From Planctomycetota bacterium (GTDB lineage Bacteria > Planctomycetota > Planctomycetia > Planctomycetales > Planctomycetaceae): a stretch of 5,568 nucleotides of DNA. The notes beneath the pieces are model-generated. The model was not told where the DNA came from. It saw nothing but the letters and a program-made list of their open reading frames with translations, and did not search any database. Shown here one piece after another: positions 1 to 5,568 of the stretch. Where the stretch lies: contig JAPLOC010000358.1 of assembly GCA_026692825.1 (NCBI GenBank), positions 1 to 5,568 on the forward strand, given 5' to 3'. The position numbers and the translations under genes were made by a program. How positions within the stretch are numbered: the stretch's first letter is position 1; every line of letters starts with the position of its first letter.

Positions 1-1
1 C

Positions 2-910
2 CGGTTTCCCAACGTCGCCGACCTTGCCGCCGCCGACGAACACGACGTCCTGCAACTGTGGGAAGGTCTCGGCTATTACAGCCGGGCCCGCAATCTGCGC
101 CGAGCGGCGCAATCGATTGTCGAACATCACGCGGGGGTGTTTCCCAACGATGTCGCGCGGTTACAGGAATTGCCGGGCATTGGCCGCTACACGGCGGGAG
201 CGATTCTGTCGTTCGCGTTCGACAAGCCGGCCCCCATTGTCGAAGCCAATACATTACGGCTGTATTGTCGGCTGCTGGGTTACGGCACAGATCCCCGGTC
301 GGCCGAAGGGCAGCGCGTGTTGTGGAAATTCGCCGAGGAACTGGTCCCGCGTGATCAGCCCGGGGAGATCAACCAGGCGCTGATGGAACTGGGGGCGACT
401 GTCTGCACCCCGGTGAACCCCGCGTGCGATGACTGTCCGCTGGCCACGTTTTGCGCGGCGAAGGAACAGGGAACGGTCGCAGAAATCCCGCTTCCCGCGA
501 AGCGTCCGGAGATCACCGAGCTGGCGGAAGTGGCGGTCGTGTTGGCGCGGGGTGACCAGTTTCTATTGATGCGGCGAAAGCCGGGTGAACGCTGGGCCGG
601 CTTGTGGGACTTTCTGAGATTCACCGAACACGACGCGGTCGGGGGATTGGAGCGTCATCTGCGCGACCGTTTCGGCCTGAAATCGAAACTCGGACTAGAG
701 TTTCACACGTTGAAGCATAGTGTCACGCGCTACCGGATCACGTTGCGCTGCGTGCGGGCGAACTGGGTTGCGGGGGAACCGGTCGAGAAAGATCGGGAGT
801 TCCGCTGGGTGAGTTTGAACGAACTCTCGGAGATGCCGTTACCGGTGACAGGGCGGAAGATCGCCCGGTTGTTGGCAAATCACGCCGCCAAGAACCACGG
901 GTCGACATAG
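2..910 (+). CDS. mutY: A/G-specific adenine glycosylase MutY, 5' end cut by the window edge
   Basis: Base-excision repair enzyme that removes adenine mispaired with 8-oxoguanine or guanine. The visible part is 302 residues, open at the left edge; about 50 N-terminal residues, including the first catalytic Glu (E37 in E. coli), lie outside. The frame runs unbroken from base 2; an internal GTG at 137 is not the start, because the family signature WEGLGYYSRARNL (residues 20-32) lies upstream of it. Next come the helix-hairpin-helix LPGIGRYTAG (57-66) and a perfect iron-sulfur pattern C-X6-C-X2-C-X5-C at Cys135, 142, 145 and 151. Residues from about 175 to 300 form the NUDIX-like C-terminal domain that reads 8-oxoguanine. 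Two oddities: the usual catalytic Asp (E. coli D138, in LDGNV) is Glu81 here (VEANT), and the FSH loop reads Val-Thr-Arg (241-243). The identification is firm; the effect of these changes is inference. The gene ends with TAG, 43 bases from the stop of the convergent propeller gene. Confidence 0.95.
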   Translation, partial: RFPNVADLAAADEHDVLQLWEGLGYYSRARNLRRAAQSIVEHHAGVFPNDVARLQELPGIGRYTAGAILSFAFDKPAPIVEANTLRLYCRLLGYGTDPRSAEGQRVLWKFAEELVPRDQPGEINQALMELGATVCTPVNPACDDCPLATFCAAKEQGTVAEIPLPAKRPEITELAEVAVVLARGDQFLLMRRKPGERWAGLWDFLRFTEHDAVGGLERHLRDRFGLKSKLGLEFHTLKHSVTRYRITLRCVRANWVAGEPVEKDREFRWVSLNELSEMPLPVTGRKIARLLANHAAKNHGST

Positions 911-953
911 GCCGTCCCGACAGGGCGACGCCCAGCCTTGAAGCGTTTCGAAT

Positions 954-2141
954 TTAGTAAACAACTCCAAACCCCCCGCTCGCATCCGACCAGACCCCCG
1001 CGAAGCTCCAGACGGGAACGTTCTTTTCGCGGGCGGGTTTCGCCACGGGGCGGTCGTTGGCTCGAAACACCTGCCAAGCCAGGTCGCCCCCCTTCTGCCA
1101 GCCGGTCCCTTCCGTCCACGCAAGTAGGACATCAGCCGCTTCGTTCACGGCGACCGCCGGCAAACGACGGGGCTGGCCGGTGCCCGGCACCCTGACGATC
1201 TTCGCCGGCTTTCCCGTCTGCTTGTCAATGCGGGTGAACTCGATTTGACCTTGCGTCTCCCAGGCGATGACGACCTGTTTTTCAGATTCCGCGAACGCGG
1301 CACTCGACATCGGGCAGGTGGTGATGCTCCACGGTCCAAGCGTCGCGGTGGAGAACGATTTTCCGCCGTCGCGCGATTGCAGCAGCGTCATGTCCCGGTT
1401 CTGCTTTTCTCTCGCGGATCGAAACAGAACATAGACATTGCCAGCCTGATCCGAACCCGCTTTCAGGCCACAACATCCGCACGCCCCTTCCGCCTTCAAA
1501 TCAATCGACCGTTCCGGCGAGAACGTCTTCCCCTCATCTTCCGACCGCGCCAGCCAGACCCGGCGGTTTTCTTCCCCCGTACTCCCCGCGTGCCAGATCA
1601 CATGGACGTTGCCATTCGGGTCGGCCGCCACCGAACTGCCACCATCCAGAACGTACGCCTTTCCAATCACGTCGCGTTGCGGCTCGAATTCAGTCCCCGC
1701 ATCATTCAGGCGGCTGTACAGCAGGGGACTGTCATACTTCCCTGGTCCACGCGGTTCGGCTTTGCCAGATCCGTTCCACACCACATGCGGCCTGCCGTTT
1801 TTTCCCAAGGCGAGCTGCGCACCGCGGATCGAACCGACGGCGATCGCGCTTCCAGACTGACTGTTCACCTTGTGGAATTCGCCAAAACCGTCCGCGCCCG
1901 GTTCCTGCCGAGCATACCACACATCGCCAGCGGCCGGGTCTCCCCGATACGTCACCAAGTGGACAGCCCCCTGGGAATCGCGAACCACTTGGGGCTGAAT
2001 CCCCTTGTTACCCAGGTGAACAACTTTGACCGCGGGAGTTCCTTCGGCACCCGGCAAACTCGTGGGGGCGAATGTCAGGCCGACAAGTGTTGTCGACAGA
2101 ACAGTGAGCCGAAACGACAGGGGAGTGCGGAGAGAGTACAT
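954..2141 (-). CDS. Secreted BNR/Asp-box (sialidase-like) beta-propeller protein
   Basis: Predicted exported protein of 395 residues with a propeller fold. I chose the ATG at 2141: it gives a classic signal peptide (short n-region MYSLRTPLSFR, hydrophobic stretch, small residues near residue 30) and has a weak Shine-Dalgarno-like GGCGAG five bases upstream. An in-frame ATG at 2183 would add 14 residues and a long n-region, with no ribosome site. Two Asp boxes are visible, SEDEGKTF (200-207) and SRDGGKSF (256-263). A strand motif of the form G-x-V-H-V-x-W recurs six times near residues 58, 116, 176, 234, 288 and 336, which suggests six blades as in the sialidase superfamily. A CGCC motif (221-224) and a CPM motif (276-278) stand out. 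I see no FRIP motif and cannot place the sialidase arginine triad, so enzyme activity and substrate are unknown. Carbohydrate binding or hydrolysis at the cell envelope is possible. It converges on mutY and diverges from the thioredoxin gene. Confidence 0.82.
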   Translation of the reverse strand: MYSLRTPLSFRLTVLSTTLVGLTFAPTSLPGAEGTPAVKVVHLGNKGIQPQVVRDSQGAVHLVTYRGDPAAGDVWYARQEPGADGFGEFHKVNSQSGSAIAVGSIRGAQLALGKNGRPHVVWNGSGKAEPRGPGKYDSPLLYSRLNDAGTEFEPQRDVIGKAYVLDGGSSVAADPNGNVHVIWHAGSTGEENRRVWLARSEDEGKTFSPERSIDLKAEGACGCCGLKAGSDQAGNVYVLFRSAREKQNRDMTLLQSRDGGKSFSTATLGPWSITTCPMSSAAFAESEKQVVIAWETQGQIEFTRIDKQTGKPAKIVRVPGTGQPRRLPAVAVNEAADVLLAWTEGTGWQKGGDLAWQVFRANDRPVAKPAREKNVPVWSFAGVWSDASGGFGVVY

Positions 2142-2210
2142 GCGAACTCGCCAGGCAAATGGAGTAGTCAGATCAATCTTCATTTTTGACCAAGTGGAGT
2201 CTGAGTGTAA

Positions 2211-2227
2211 CCGTTATGGAATAACGG
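2211..2227. repeat. Perfect 7-bp inverted repeat with a 3-base centre
   Basis: CCGTTAT at 2211-2217 and ATAACGG at 2221-2227 are exact reverse complements around GGA. It lies about 70 bases upstream of the chosen propeller start and about 170 bases upstream of the thioredoxin start. It could be a regulator's binding site or a small hairpin in the 5' leader of the propeller mRNA. There is no T-run, so it is not a terminator. Confidence 0.5.
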
Positions 2228-2260
2228 AGTCGATGGATGCGAACCGTGCAGTGAACCATG

Positions 2261-2275
2261 AACCGGCAGCCGGTT
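2261..2275. repeat. Perfect 6-bp inverted repeat overlapping a possible -35 box
   Basis: AACCGG at 2261-2266 and CCGGTT at 2270-2275 are exact reverse complements around CAG. The right arm ends in the first two bases of TTGACG (2274-2279), the best -35-like hexamer upstream of the thioredoxin gene. That is a plausible position for an operator, but short GC-rich palindromes also arise by chance in such DNA. Confidence 0.4.
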
Positions 2276-2387
2276 GACGGTACAGTGGCATTTCCCACGA
2301 ATTTAAGGCATGATTTCCGCCGTGTCGCGGGCCTGGCTGCGGTCTTGGACCCCATGAGCCGACGGACCTGCTGTTTCATTGATCGCC

Positions 2388-2392
2388 GAGGG
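2388..2392 (+). promoter_or_regulatory. Ribosome binding site deciding the start of the TlpA-like gene
   Basis: GAGGG sits 7 bases before the ATG at 2400. It favours that ATG over the in-frame TTG at 2379, which lies upstream of the site and would add seven residues in front of the signal peptide. Confidence 0.7.
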
Positions 2393-2399
2393 TGCCAAG

Positions 2400-3833
2400 A
2401 TGGTCCGAGTCGTCTCTGTCTGTTTGCTGTTCGCGTTCGGCTGTGTGGCCATCGCTCAAGGGGCCGATGTCGCCGACCAGGTGGCCAAGATTCGTGAGCT
2501 GGTGCAGGAGAACAAAGCCGACGAAGCCGAGGCCGCGTTTCAAGAGGCTCTGAAAGAATCCCCCGACGCGCCGGAACTCTCTCCGTTGCGTCCGTTGCTG
2601 TTTTCCGCGCTGATGCGCGCGGGTCAAGTGGAACCGGCGGCGAAACATGCGACGATTTACCATAAAAAACAGCTCCAACAGTTTCGGGACGGAAAACTCC
2701 CGCCGGGCGCGCTGTCGCAGTCGGTGAATATGGCGTCGCAGGCGCTCCTACGGGCCAACCAGTTGGACAAGGCGACGGAAGTTCTGACAGAGTCGGTGGA
2801 CGCAGTTGACGAGCGGGCGAAAACCGATGACGCTGAGGCGTTGGGTTCGATTCAAGGTGACCTGCGACTCTCTCTGGTACAAATGCGGTATCGCACGGGA
2901 AAACTCGACGACGCCAAACACCTTCTGGCCACCGAGCTGAAAGCGAGTCAGGCCGGCTTTGAAGCCAAGCCAGAGAACGCCGATTGGGCCGCCCGATTGG
3001 CCCGAGTAATGGAAGTGGAAGTGAGTATCGCCCAGGCGACCGGTGGTGAGGGGGTTGCCGAACGGCGGCAGGCGTATCGGAAATTCGTCCGCGAGCAAGC
3101 GGAAAAGCATCCCGGCAATCAAATTCTGTTGTCGTCGTACCTGTCGGGACAGTCTCAGGCGATTCGCGAACTCGCCCAGACACAGCCCGATGAAGCGGAT
3201 AAGTTGATTGCCGAGCATCGGGAATTCTTGACGGCGCTGGCGAAAAAAGAGGGGGCCCAGAAGGGATTGCTGGACAATGCGCTGCGGGGGACCGCGGCAC
3301 TGGAACAAATGGTGGCCGCCGAGCGGAAGCGGTTGGTGCTGATTGGCAAGCCGGCACTCCCCCTGGATGTTGAAGCCTGGGCCAATGGCGAGCCGATCGC
3401 GGAGGGAGAACTCGCGGGCAAAGTGGTATTGCTCGACTTCTGGGCGGTGTGGTGCGGGCCGTGTATCGCCACATTCCCCCACCTGCGGGAATGGAAAGAA
3501 AAGTATGGACCGCAGGGATTCGAGATTCTGGGGATGACGCGGTACTACGAGTACGGTTGGGACGCCGACACAAACCGTCCGAAGCGGGTCGCCGACCTGT
3601 CGCCCGAAGACGAACGGGCCGCCATGGCCGACTTCGCCGCGCACCACAAGCTGACCCACCGCTTCGCGATCACCCCGAAAGCGAGTACCTTCCAGCAGGA
3701 ATATGGAGTGACCGGGATTCCGCAGGCAGTCCTGATCGACCGTAAAGGGATCATTCGCATGATCCGCGTTGGCAGCGGCGACAAGAACGCCCACGATCTC
3801 GACGAAATGATCCAGACACTTCTGAAGGAGTAG
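2400..3833 (+). CDS. Exported TlpA-family thioredoxin-like protein with TPR-like N-terminal region
   Basis: Protein of 477 residues. Residues 1-19 form a signal peptide with hydrophobic core VCLLFAFGCVAIA and an A-I-A cleavage site; Cys15 lies in the core but lacks a proper lipobox. Residues from about 20 to 320 are charged, Ala/Leu-rich helices that look like degenerate tetratricopeptide repeats, probably for protein contacts. The C-terminal 150 residues are a thioredoxin fold of the TlpA/ResA type: strand VVLLDFWAVWCGPC with the redox pair Cys352 and Cys355, and the cis-proline at Pro441 in GVTGIPQAVLIDRKG. The family acts outside the cytoplasm as a thiol-disulfide oxidoreductase; the partner here is unknown. 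An aromatic motif TRYYEYGWD (380-388) precedes a charged insertion before the next helix. Start chosen at the ATG with GAGGG upstream. No adjacent gene shares its transcript: it diverges from the propeller gene and is followed by a strong terminator. Confidence 0.9.
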   Translation: MVRVVSVCLLFAFGCVAIAQGADVADQVAKIRELVQENKADEAEAAFQEALKESPDAPELSPLRPLLFSALMRAGQVEPAAKHATIYHKKQLQQFRDGKLPPGALSQSVNMASQALLRANQLDKATEVLTESVDAVDERAKTDDAEALGSIQGDLRLSLVQMRYRTGKLDDAKHLLATELKASQAGFEAKPENADWAARLARVMEVEVSIAQATGGEGVAERRQAYRKFVREQAEKHPGNQILLSSYLSGQSQAIRELAQTQPDEADKLIAEHREFLTALAKKEGAQKGLLDNALRGTAALEQMVAAERKRLVLIGKPALPLDVEAWANGEPIAEGELAGKVVLLDFWAVWCGPCIATFPHLREWKEKYGPQGFEILGMTRYYEYGWDADTNRPKRVADLSPEDERAAMADFAAHHKLTHRFAITPKASTFQQEYGVTGIPQAVLIDRKGIIRMIRVGSGDKNAHDLDEMIQTLLKE

Positions 3834-3846
3834 TGTTCTGGAATAT

Positions 3847-3873
3847 GGCCGCGCGGTGCTGCCTCGCGCGGCC
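3847..3873 (+). terminator. GC-rich hairpin just after the TlpA-like gene
   Basis: A perfect 9-bp stem, GGCCGCGCG (3847-3855) with CGCGCGGCC (3865-3873), and a 9-base loop, starting 13 bases after the stop codon. Only a short T-run follows (TTTT at 3878-3881, after four other bases), so it is a weaker terminator candidate than the next hairpin and may instead protect the mRNA 3' end. Confidence 0.5.
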
Positions 3874-3909
3874 GAGGTTTTGAGCCGAGGAACGACGCGA
3901 AACGGCGCG

Positions 3910-3954
3910 ACGGGTCGAGGAGTGGTCAGTCCACTTCTCGACCCGTTTGCTTTT
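3910..3954 (+). terminator. Strong rho-independent terminator of the TlpA-like gene
   Basis: A 16-bp stem pairs 3910-3925 with 3931-3946, with one G-T wobble (3920/3936) and a 5-base loop (3926-3930). It is followed by TTTGCTTTT ending at 3954. This is the best terminator in the window and separates the thioredoxin gene from the DUF1559 operon. Confidence 0.85.
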
Positions 3955-3973
3955 CGACGACCGGCAGTCGTTG

Positions 3974-3990
3974 CCGCGATCAATTCGCGG
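3974..3990. repeat. 6-bp inverted repeat
   Basis: CCGCGA (3974-3979) and TCGCGG (3985-3990) pair perfectly around a 5-base loop. No T-run follows. Function unknown; it is one of four hairpin-forming elements in this gap. Confidence 0.35.
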
Positions 3991-4060
3991 GGAGCAAAAA
4001 TACTGATCGCCGTACCAATTGAGACATTTCGCGTTCGAGATCCCTACCCCCCGTTGAGGG

Positions 4061-4088
4061 GCGGGTGAATGAGATCTGATTCACCCGC
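4061..4088. repeat. Perfect 10-bp inverted repeat upstream of the DUF1559 promoter
   Basis: GCGGGTGAAT (4061-4070) and ATTCACCCGC (4079-4088) are exact reverse complements around an 8-base loop. It is followed by GTTTG and, further on, TTTTT at 4103-4107, so it could be a second weak terminator. It ends 48 bases before the -35 box of the next gene, so it could also be a regulator binding site. Confidence 0.5.
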
Positions 4089-4136
4089 GTTTGTCGCCGG
4101 ACTTTTTGATCACTCAAAATTATTTTCCATTGTCCA

Positions 4137-4164
4137 TTGAAATCAATTCTATTGTTCCTAGAAT
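4137..4164 (+). promoter_or_regulatory. Sigma-70-type promoter of the DUF1559-lipoprotein operon
   Basis: TTGAAA at 4137-4142 and TAGAAT at 4159-4164 each match five of six consensus bases and are separated by 16 bases, in an AT-rich stretch (about 4100-4210) that contrasts with the GC-rich surroundings. Transcription would start near 4171, leaving a leader of about 60 bases before the ATG at 4230. The stretch from 3955 to here holds no recognised gene. Confidence 0.65.
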
Positions 4165-4218
4165 GCAGCTCTTCACCCCATTCAACATCACGTTCTGGTG
4201 TTTTTCAAAAAACGGCAC

Positions 4219-4224
4219 AGGGAG
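4219..4224 (+). promoter_or_regulatory. Ribosome binding site deciding the DUF1559 start
   Basis: AGGGAG ends 5 bases before the ATG at 4230. It rules in that start over an in-frame TTG at 4137, which lies within the promoter's -35 box and would put 31 odd residues before the prepilin leader. Confidence 0.8.
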
Positions 4225-4229
4225 TTCGC

Positions 4230-5303
4230 ATGCTGCGGCGGTTCTCACTCGCGCCGCGCTTTCGCCGGCGCGGGTTCACACTCATTGAGCTGCTGGTGGT
4301 CATCGCGATCATCGGCATTCTGGTCTCGCTGATCCTGCCGGCGGTCCAGCAGGCGCGCGAGGCGGCCCGGCGGTCGCAGTGCAAGAACAACCTCAAGCAA
4401 ATCGGGCTGGCGATCCACAACTATCACGACACCCACGGTGTCTATCCTCCCGCGTACATCGGGTCGGTCGGCGGCTCGGGAACCCTGTATGGATTGCCAT
4501 TTCCCGACGACAACGCGAATGGTCCCTCGGGATTCGCCTGGGGAACGTTGCTGTTGCCGCAGTTGGATCAGGCTCCCGTGTATCAGAGCCTCGACTTTTC
4601 GATTCCGTGCTGGGCACCGGCGAATGCCGCTCTCGCCAAAACGAAGTTGCCGGTTTTTTTGTGCCCCTCCTGCTCCGGCGGGAGTGACGGATTCCAGGTT
4701 CAAAAGTGGACGACGGGATCATCCGCCGCGCCTGCCAATCCCGTGGCATTCTCACCCGTGTTGCTCTTTGCGCATTCGCATTACGTCACAAACGCCGGAA
4801 AACACCAGCCCTGGGCGCGTGCGCCCGCCTACGCATGGGATTTTTCGCAGCCGGAGCCAATCCCCGCCACGGGTGATTCCGTCGTCCAGGAGGGACCGTT
4901 CTATCGAAATTCCCGCATCCGCGCCGCCGACGTCCGCGACGGACTGACAACCACGGTCTTCATCGGCGAACATAGTTCGACGTTGAGTGACAAGACCTGG
5001 TACGGAGTCGTCCCCTTCGCGGCCACCTGCCCGAAACCAGGTTGGCCCTCCGACTGCAACAGCGCCGGCTGTCTGGTGGGAGCCCACAGTGGCCCCGACA
5101 CGCATGACCATCCGCAAGTCATCATCCACGCGCCCAACAATCCGTTCGGCCACACCGATCAGATGCAGTCGGATCATGTCGGCGGGGCTCATGTCCTCAT
5201 GGGCGACGGGTCGGTCCGCTTCGTCTCGGAGGTGATGAATTCTCTCACGTGGGTGTCCCTCTCCACCCGGAACGGCCGGGAGGTGATCGATGGGGACTTC
5301 TAG
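4230..5303 (+). CDS. DUF1559 prepilin-like protein with type IV pilin N-terminus
   Basis: Protein of 357 residues. The short basic leader (residues 1-15, ending RFRRRG) is followed by FTLIELLVVIAIIGILVSL, the prepilin peptidase site and hydrophobic helix of type IV pilins and type II secretion pseudopilins. Cleavage is expected between Gly15 and Phe16, with the conserved Glu at mature position 5 (Glu20). The next stretch, AREAARRSQCKNNLKQIGLA, is typical of DUF1559 proteins. The C-terminus has the family motif around MGDGSVRFVSE (Gly325-Asp326-Gly327). Several cysteines lie in the middle (CPSC, and C-x-C-type spacing around residues 265-285) and may form disulfides. Such proteins exist in dozens of copies in planctomycete genomes and are thought to sit at the cell envelope; the exact role is unknown. 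It has its own promoter and ribosome site and overlaps the following lipoprotein gene. Confidence 0.93.
   Translation: MLRRFSLAPRFRRRGFTLIELLVVIAIIGILVSLILPAVQQAREAARRSQCKNNLKQIGLAIHNYHDTHGVYPPAYIGSVGGSGTLYGLPFPDDNANGPSGFAWGTLLLPQLDQAPVYQSLDFSIPCWAPANAALAKTKLPVFLCPSCSGGSDGFQVQKWTTGSSAAPANPVAFSPVLLFAHSHYVTNAGKHQPWARAPAYAWDFSQPEPIPATGDSVVQEGPFYRNSRIRAADVRDGLTTTVFIGEHSSTLSDKTWYGVVPFAATCPKPGWPSDCNSAGCLVGAHSGPDTHDHPQVIIHAPNNPFGHTDQMQSDHVGGAHVLMGDGSVRFVSEVMNSLTWVSLSTRNGREVIDGDF
5279..5288 (+). promoter_or_regulatory. Extended Shine-Dalgarno site inside the DUF1559 gene
   Basis: GGAGGTGATC is complementary over all ten bases to the usual 3' end of bacterial 16S rRNA. Its GGAGG core lies 6 bases before the ATG at 5290. 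It is placed inside codons of the DUF1559 C-terminus (around Gly-Arg-Glu-Val-Ile), so translating ribosomes pass over it, which suggests coupled translation. Confidence 0.8.
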
Positions 5304-5568
5304 TTTCCAGTCCGTGCGGATTTTTCCCTGGAGCGTGATCTGTCTGATCGCTCTGGGAGCGTCGGGCTGCGGCAAACCACCCCAGGTCCTGGGTGACGAC
5401 GAATGCTTCAAGACGGTCGATGCGTTGTGGACGGCGATCACAGCGCGAAGTCCCGAACTGCTGGAAAAGTCGTCCGCGGAGTTGAAACGACTGCATGACG
5501 CCAGGCAACTCTCGGAAGAAGGGTTCGTCGCACTCGAAAAAATCGCGGCCAAGGCGAAAAGCGGTGGC
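5290..5568 (+). CDS. Small lipoprotein downstream of DUF1559, 3' end cut by the window edge
   Basis: Ninety-three codons are visible, open at the right edge. The N-terminus, with Arg10 before a hydrophobic stretch and then LGASGCGKPP, is a lipoprotein signal: the likely lipid-carrying Cys27 follows Ala-Ser-Gly, a slightly relaxed lipobox. The mature part is charged and predicted helical (Asp/Glu/Lys/Ala-rich, with Trp48 in DALWTAI). No domain is recognised. The ATG overlaps the last 14 bases of the DUF1559 gene and is preceded by a near-ideal ribosome site, so the two are an operon. A short lipoprotein directly after a DUF1559 gene is a recurrent planctomycete arrangement, which hints that the two proteins work together at the envelope; this is inference. 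Confidence 0.8.
   Translation, partial: MGTSSFQSVRIFPWSVICLIALGASGCGKPPQVLGDDECFKTVDALWTAITARSPELLEKSSAELKRLHDARQLSEEGFVALEKIAAKAKSGG

Larger units (their letters stand above)
2184..2399. promoter_or_regulatory. Divergent intergenic region, presumed promoters for both neighbours
   Basis: Both flanking genes start outward from this region, so it must carry their promoters unless they are read from further away. On the plus strand a TTGACG at 2274-2279 resembles a -35 box, but no good -10 box lies 16-18 bases downstream, so the promoter is not settled. No convincing minus-strand promoter is visible. The region contains two palindromes listed separately and the pentamer GAACC three times (2241, 2253, 2260). 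No gene or RNA is recognised in it. Confidence 0.4.

Noticed and set aside
911..953. Possible terminator between the convergent mutY and propeller genes
   Set aside because: Only a 4-bp stem (GGGC-GAC-GCCC at 923-933) and no T-run on either strand; too weak to call.
1245..2189. Plus-strand open frame (314 codons) opposite the propeller gene
   Set aside because: Arg/Pro-rich with no motif, while the minus strand codes for Asp boxes and a signal peptide.
2286..2302. Sigma-54-like promoter (TGGCA near 2286)
   Set aside because: The GC expected ten bases after the GG is GA, so the required -12 element is missing.
2173..3573. Long minus-strand open frame (466 codons) across the TlpA-like gene
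   Set aside because: Antisense shadow of a clear thioredoxin gene; the translation is Pro/Arg/Ser-rich with no recognisable domain, as expected from GC-rich DNA.
2748..3983. Second minus-strand open frame (411 codons) across the TlpA-like gene
   Set aside because: Overlaps the previous shadow in another frame, runs through the strong terminator, and has no domain or signal.
3856..4068. Small plus-strand open frame in the gap after the TlpA-like gene
   Set aside because: It runs through the terminator and other hairpins, has no ribosome site and an unremarkable composition.
4752..5552. Minus-strand open frame (266 codons) across the DUF1559 and lipoprotein genes
   Set aside because: Spans two plus-strand genes with clear starts, ribosome sites and motifs; no domain seen.

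Overview
The window looks like a chromosomal piece of a planctomycete (Planctomycetota). The clearest sign is a prepilin-like DUF1559 protein followed at once by a small lipoprotein, a pairing found in many copies in that phylum. The GC-rich coding sequence, a TlpA-type thioredoxin with a long helical N-terminal part, and a secreted propeller protein with a Cys-Gly-Cys-Cys motif all fit. I do not assign a genus.

Layout, left to right. (1) Positions 2-910, plus strand: the 3' part of mutY, the A/G-specific adenine glycosylase, cut by the window edge. (2) Positions 954-2141, minus strand and convergent with mutY: a secreted BNR/Asp-box (sialidase-like) beta-propeller protein. (3) A divergent intergenic region of about 260 bases with two short perfect palindromes. 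(4) Positions 2400-3833, plus strand: an exported protein with a TPR-like helical N-terminus and a C-terminal thioredoxin fold carrying WCGPC. (5) A gap of about 400 bases with four inverted repeats, one of them a strong rho-independent terminator, then an AT-rich stretch with a good sigma-70-type promoter. (6) Positions 4230-5303: the DUF1559 prepilin-like protein. (7) From 5290 to the right edge: the start of a lipoprotein gene that overlaps the DUF1559 gene by 14 bases and has an extended Shine-Dalgarno site inside it.

How the genes work together. The only convincing operon is DUF1559 plus lipoprotein: shared promoter, overlapping reading frames and likely translational coupling. mutY, the propeller gene and the TlpA-like gene appear to be separate transcription units. 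Three or four of the five products are predicted to be exported or membrane-anchored, but the sequence does not link them in one pathway.

I found no mobile element, CRISPR array, tRNA or rRNA, and no convincing new multi-gene system. The items most worth a second look are the altered active-site and lesion-recognition residues of MutY, the cysteine motif in the propeller protein, the run of hairpins between 3847 and 4088, and the DUF1559-lipoprotein coupling site.
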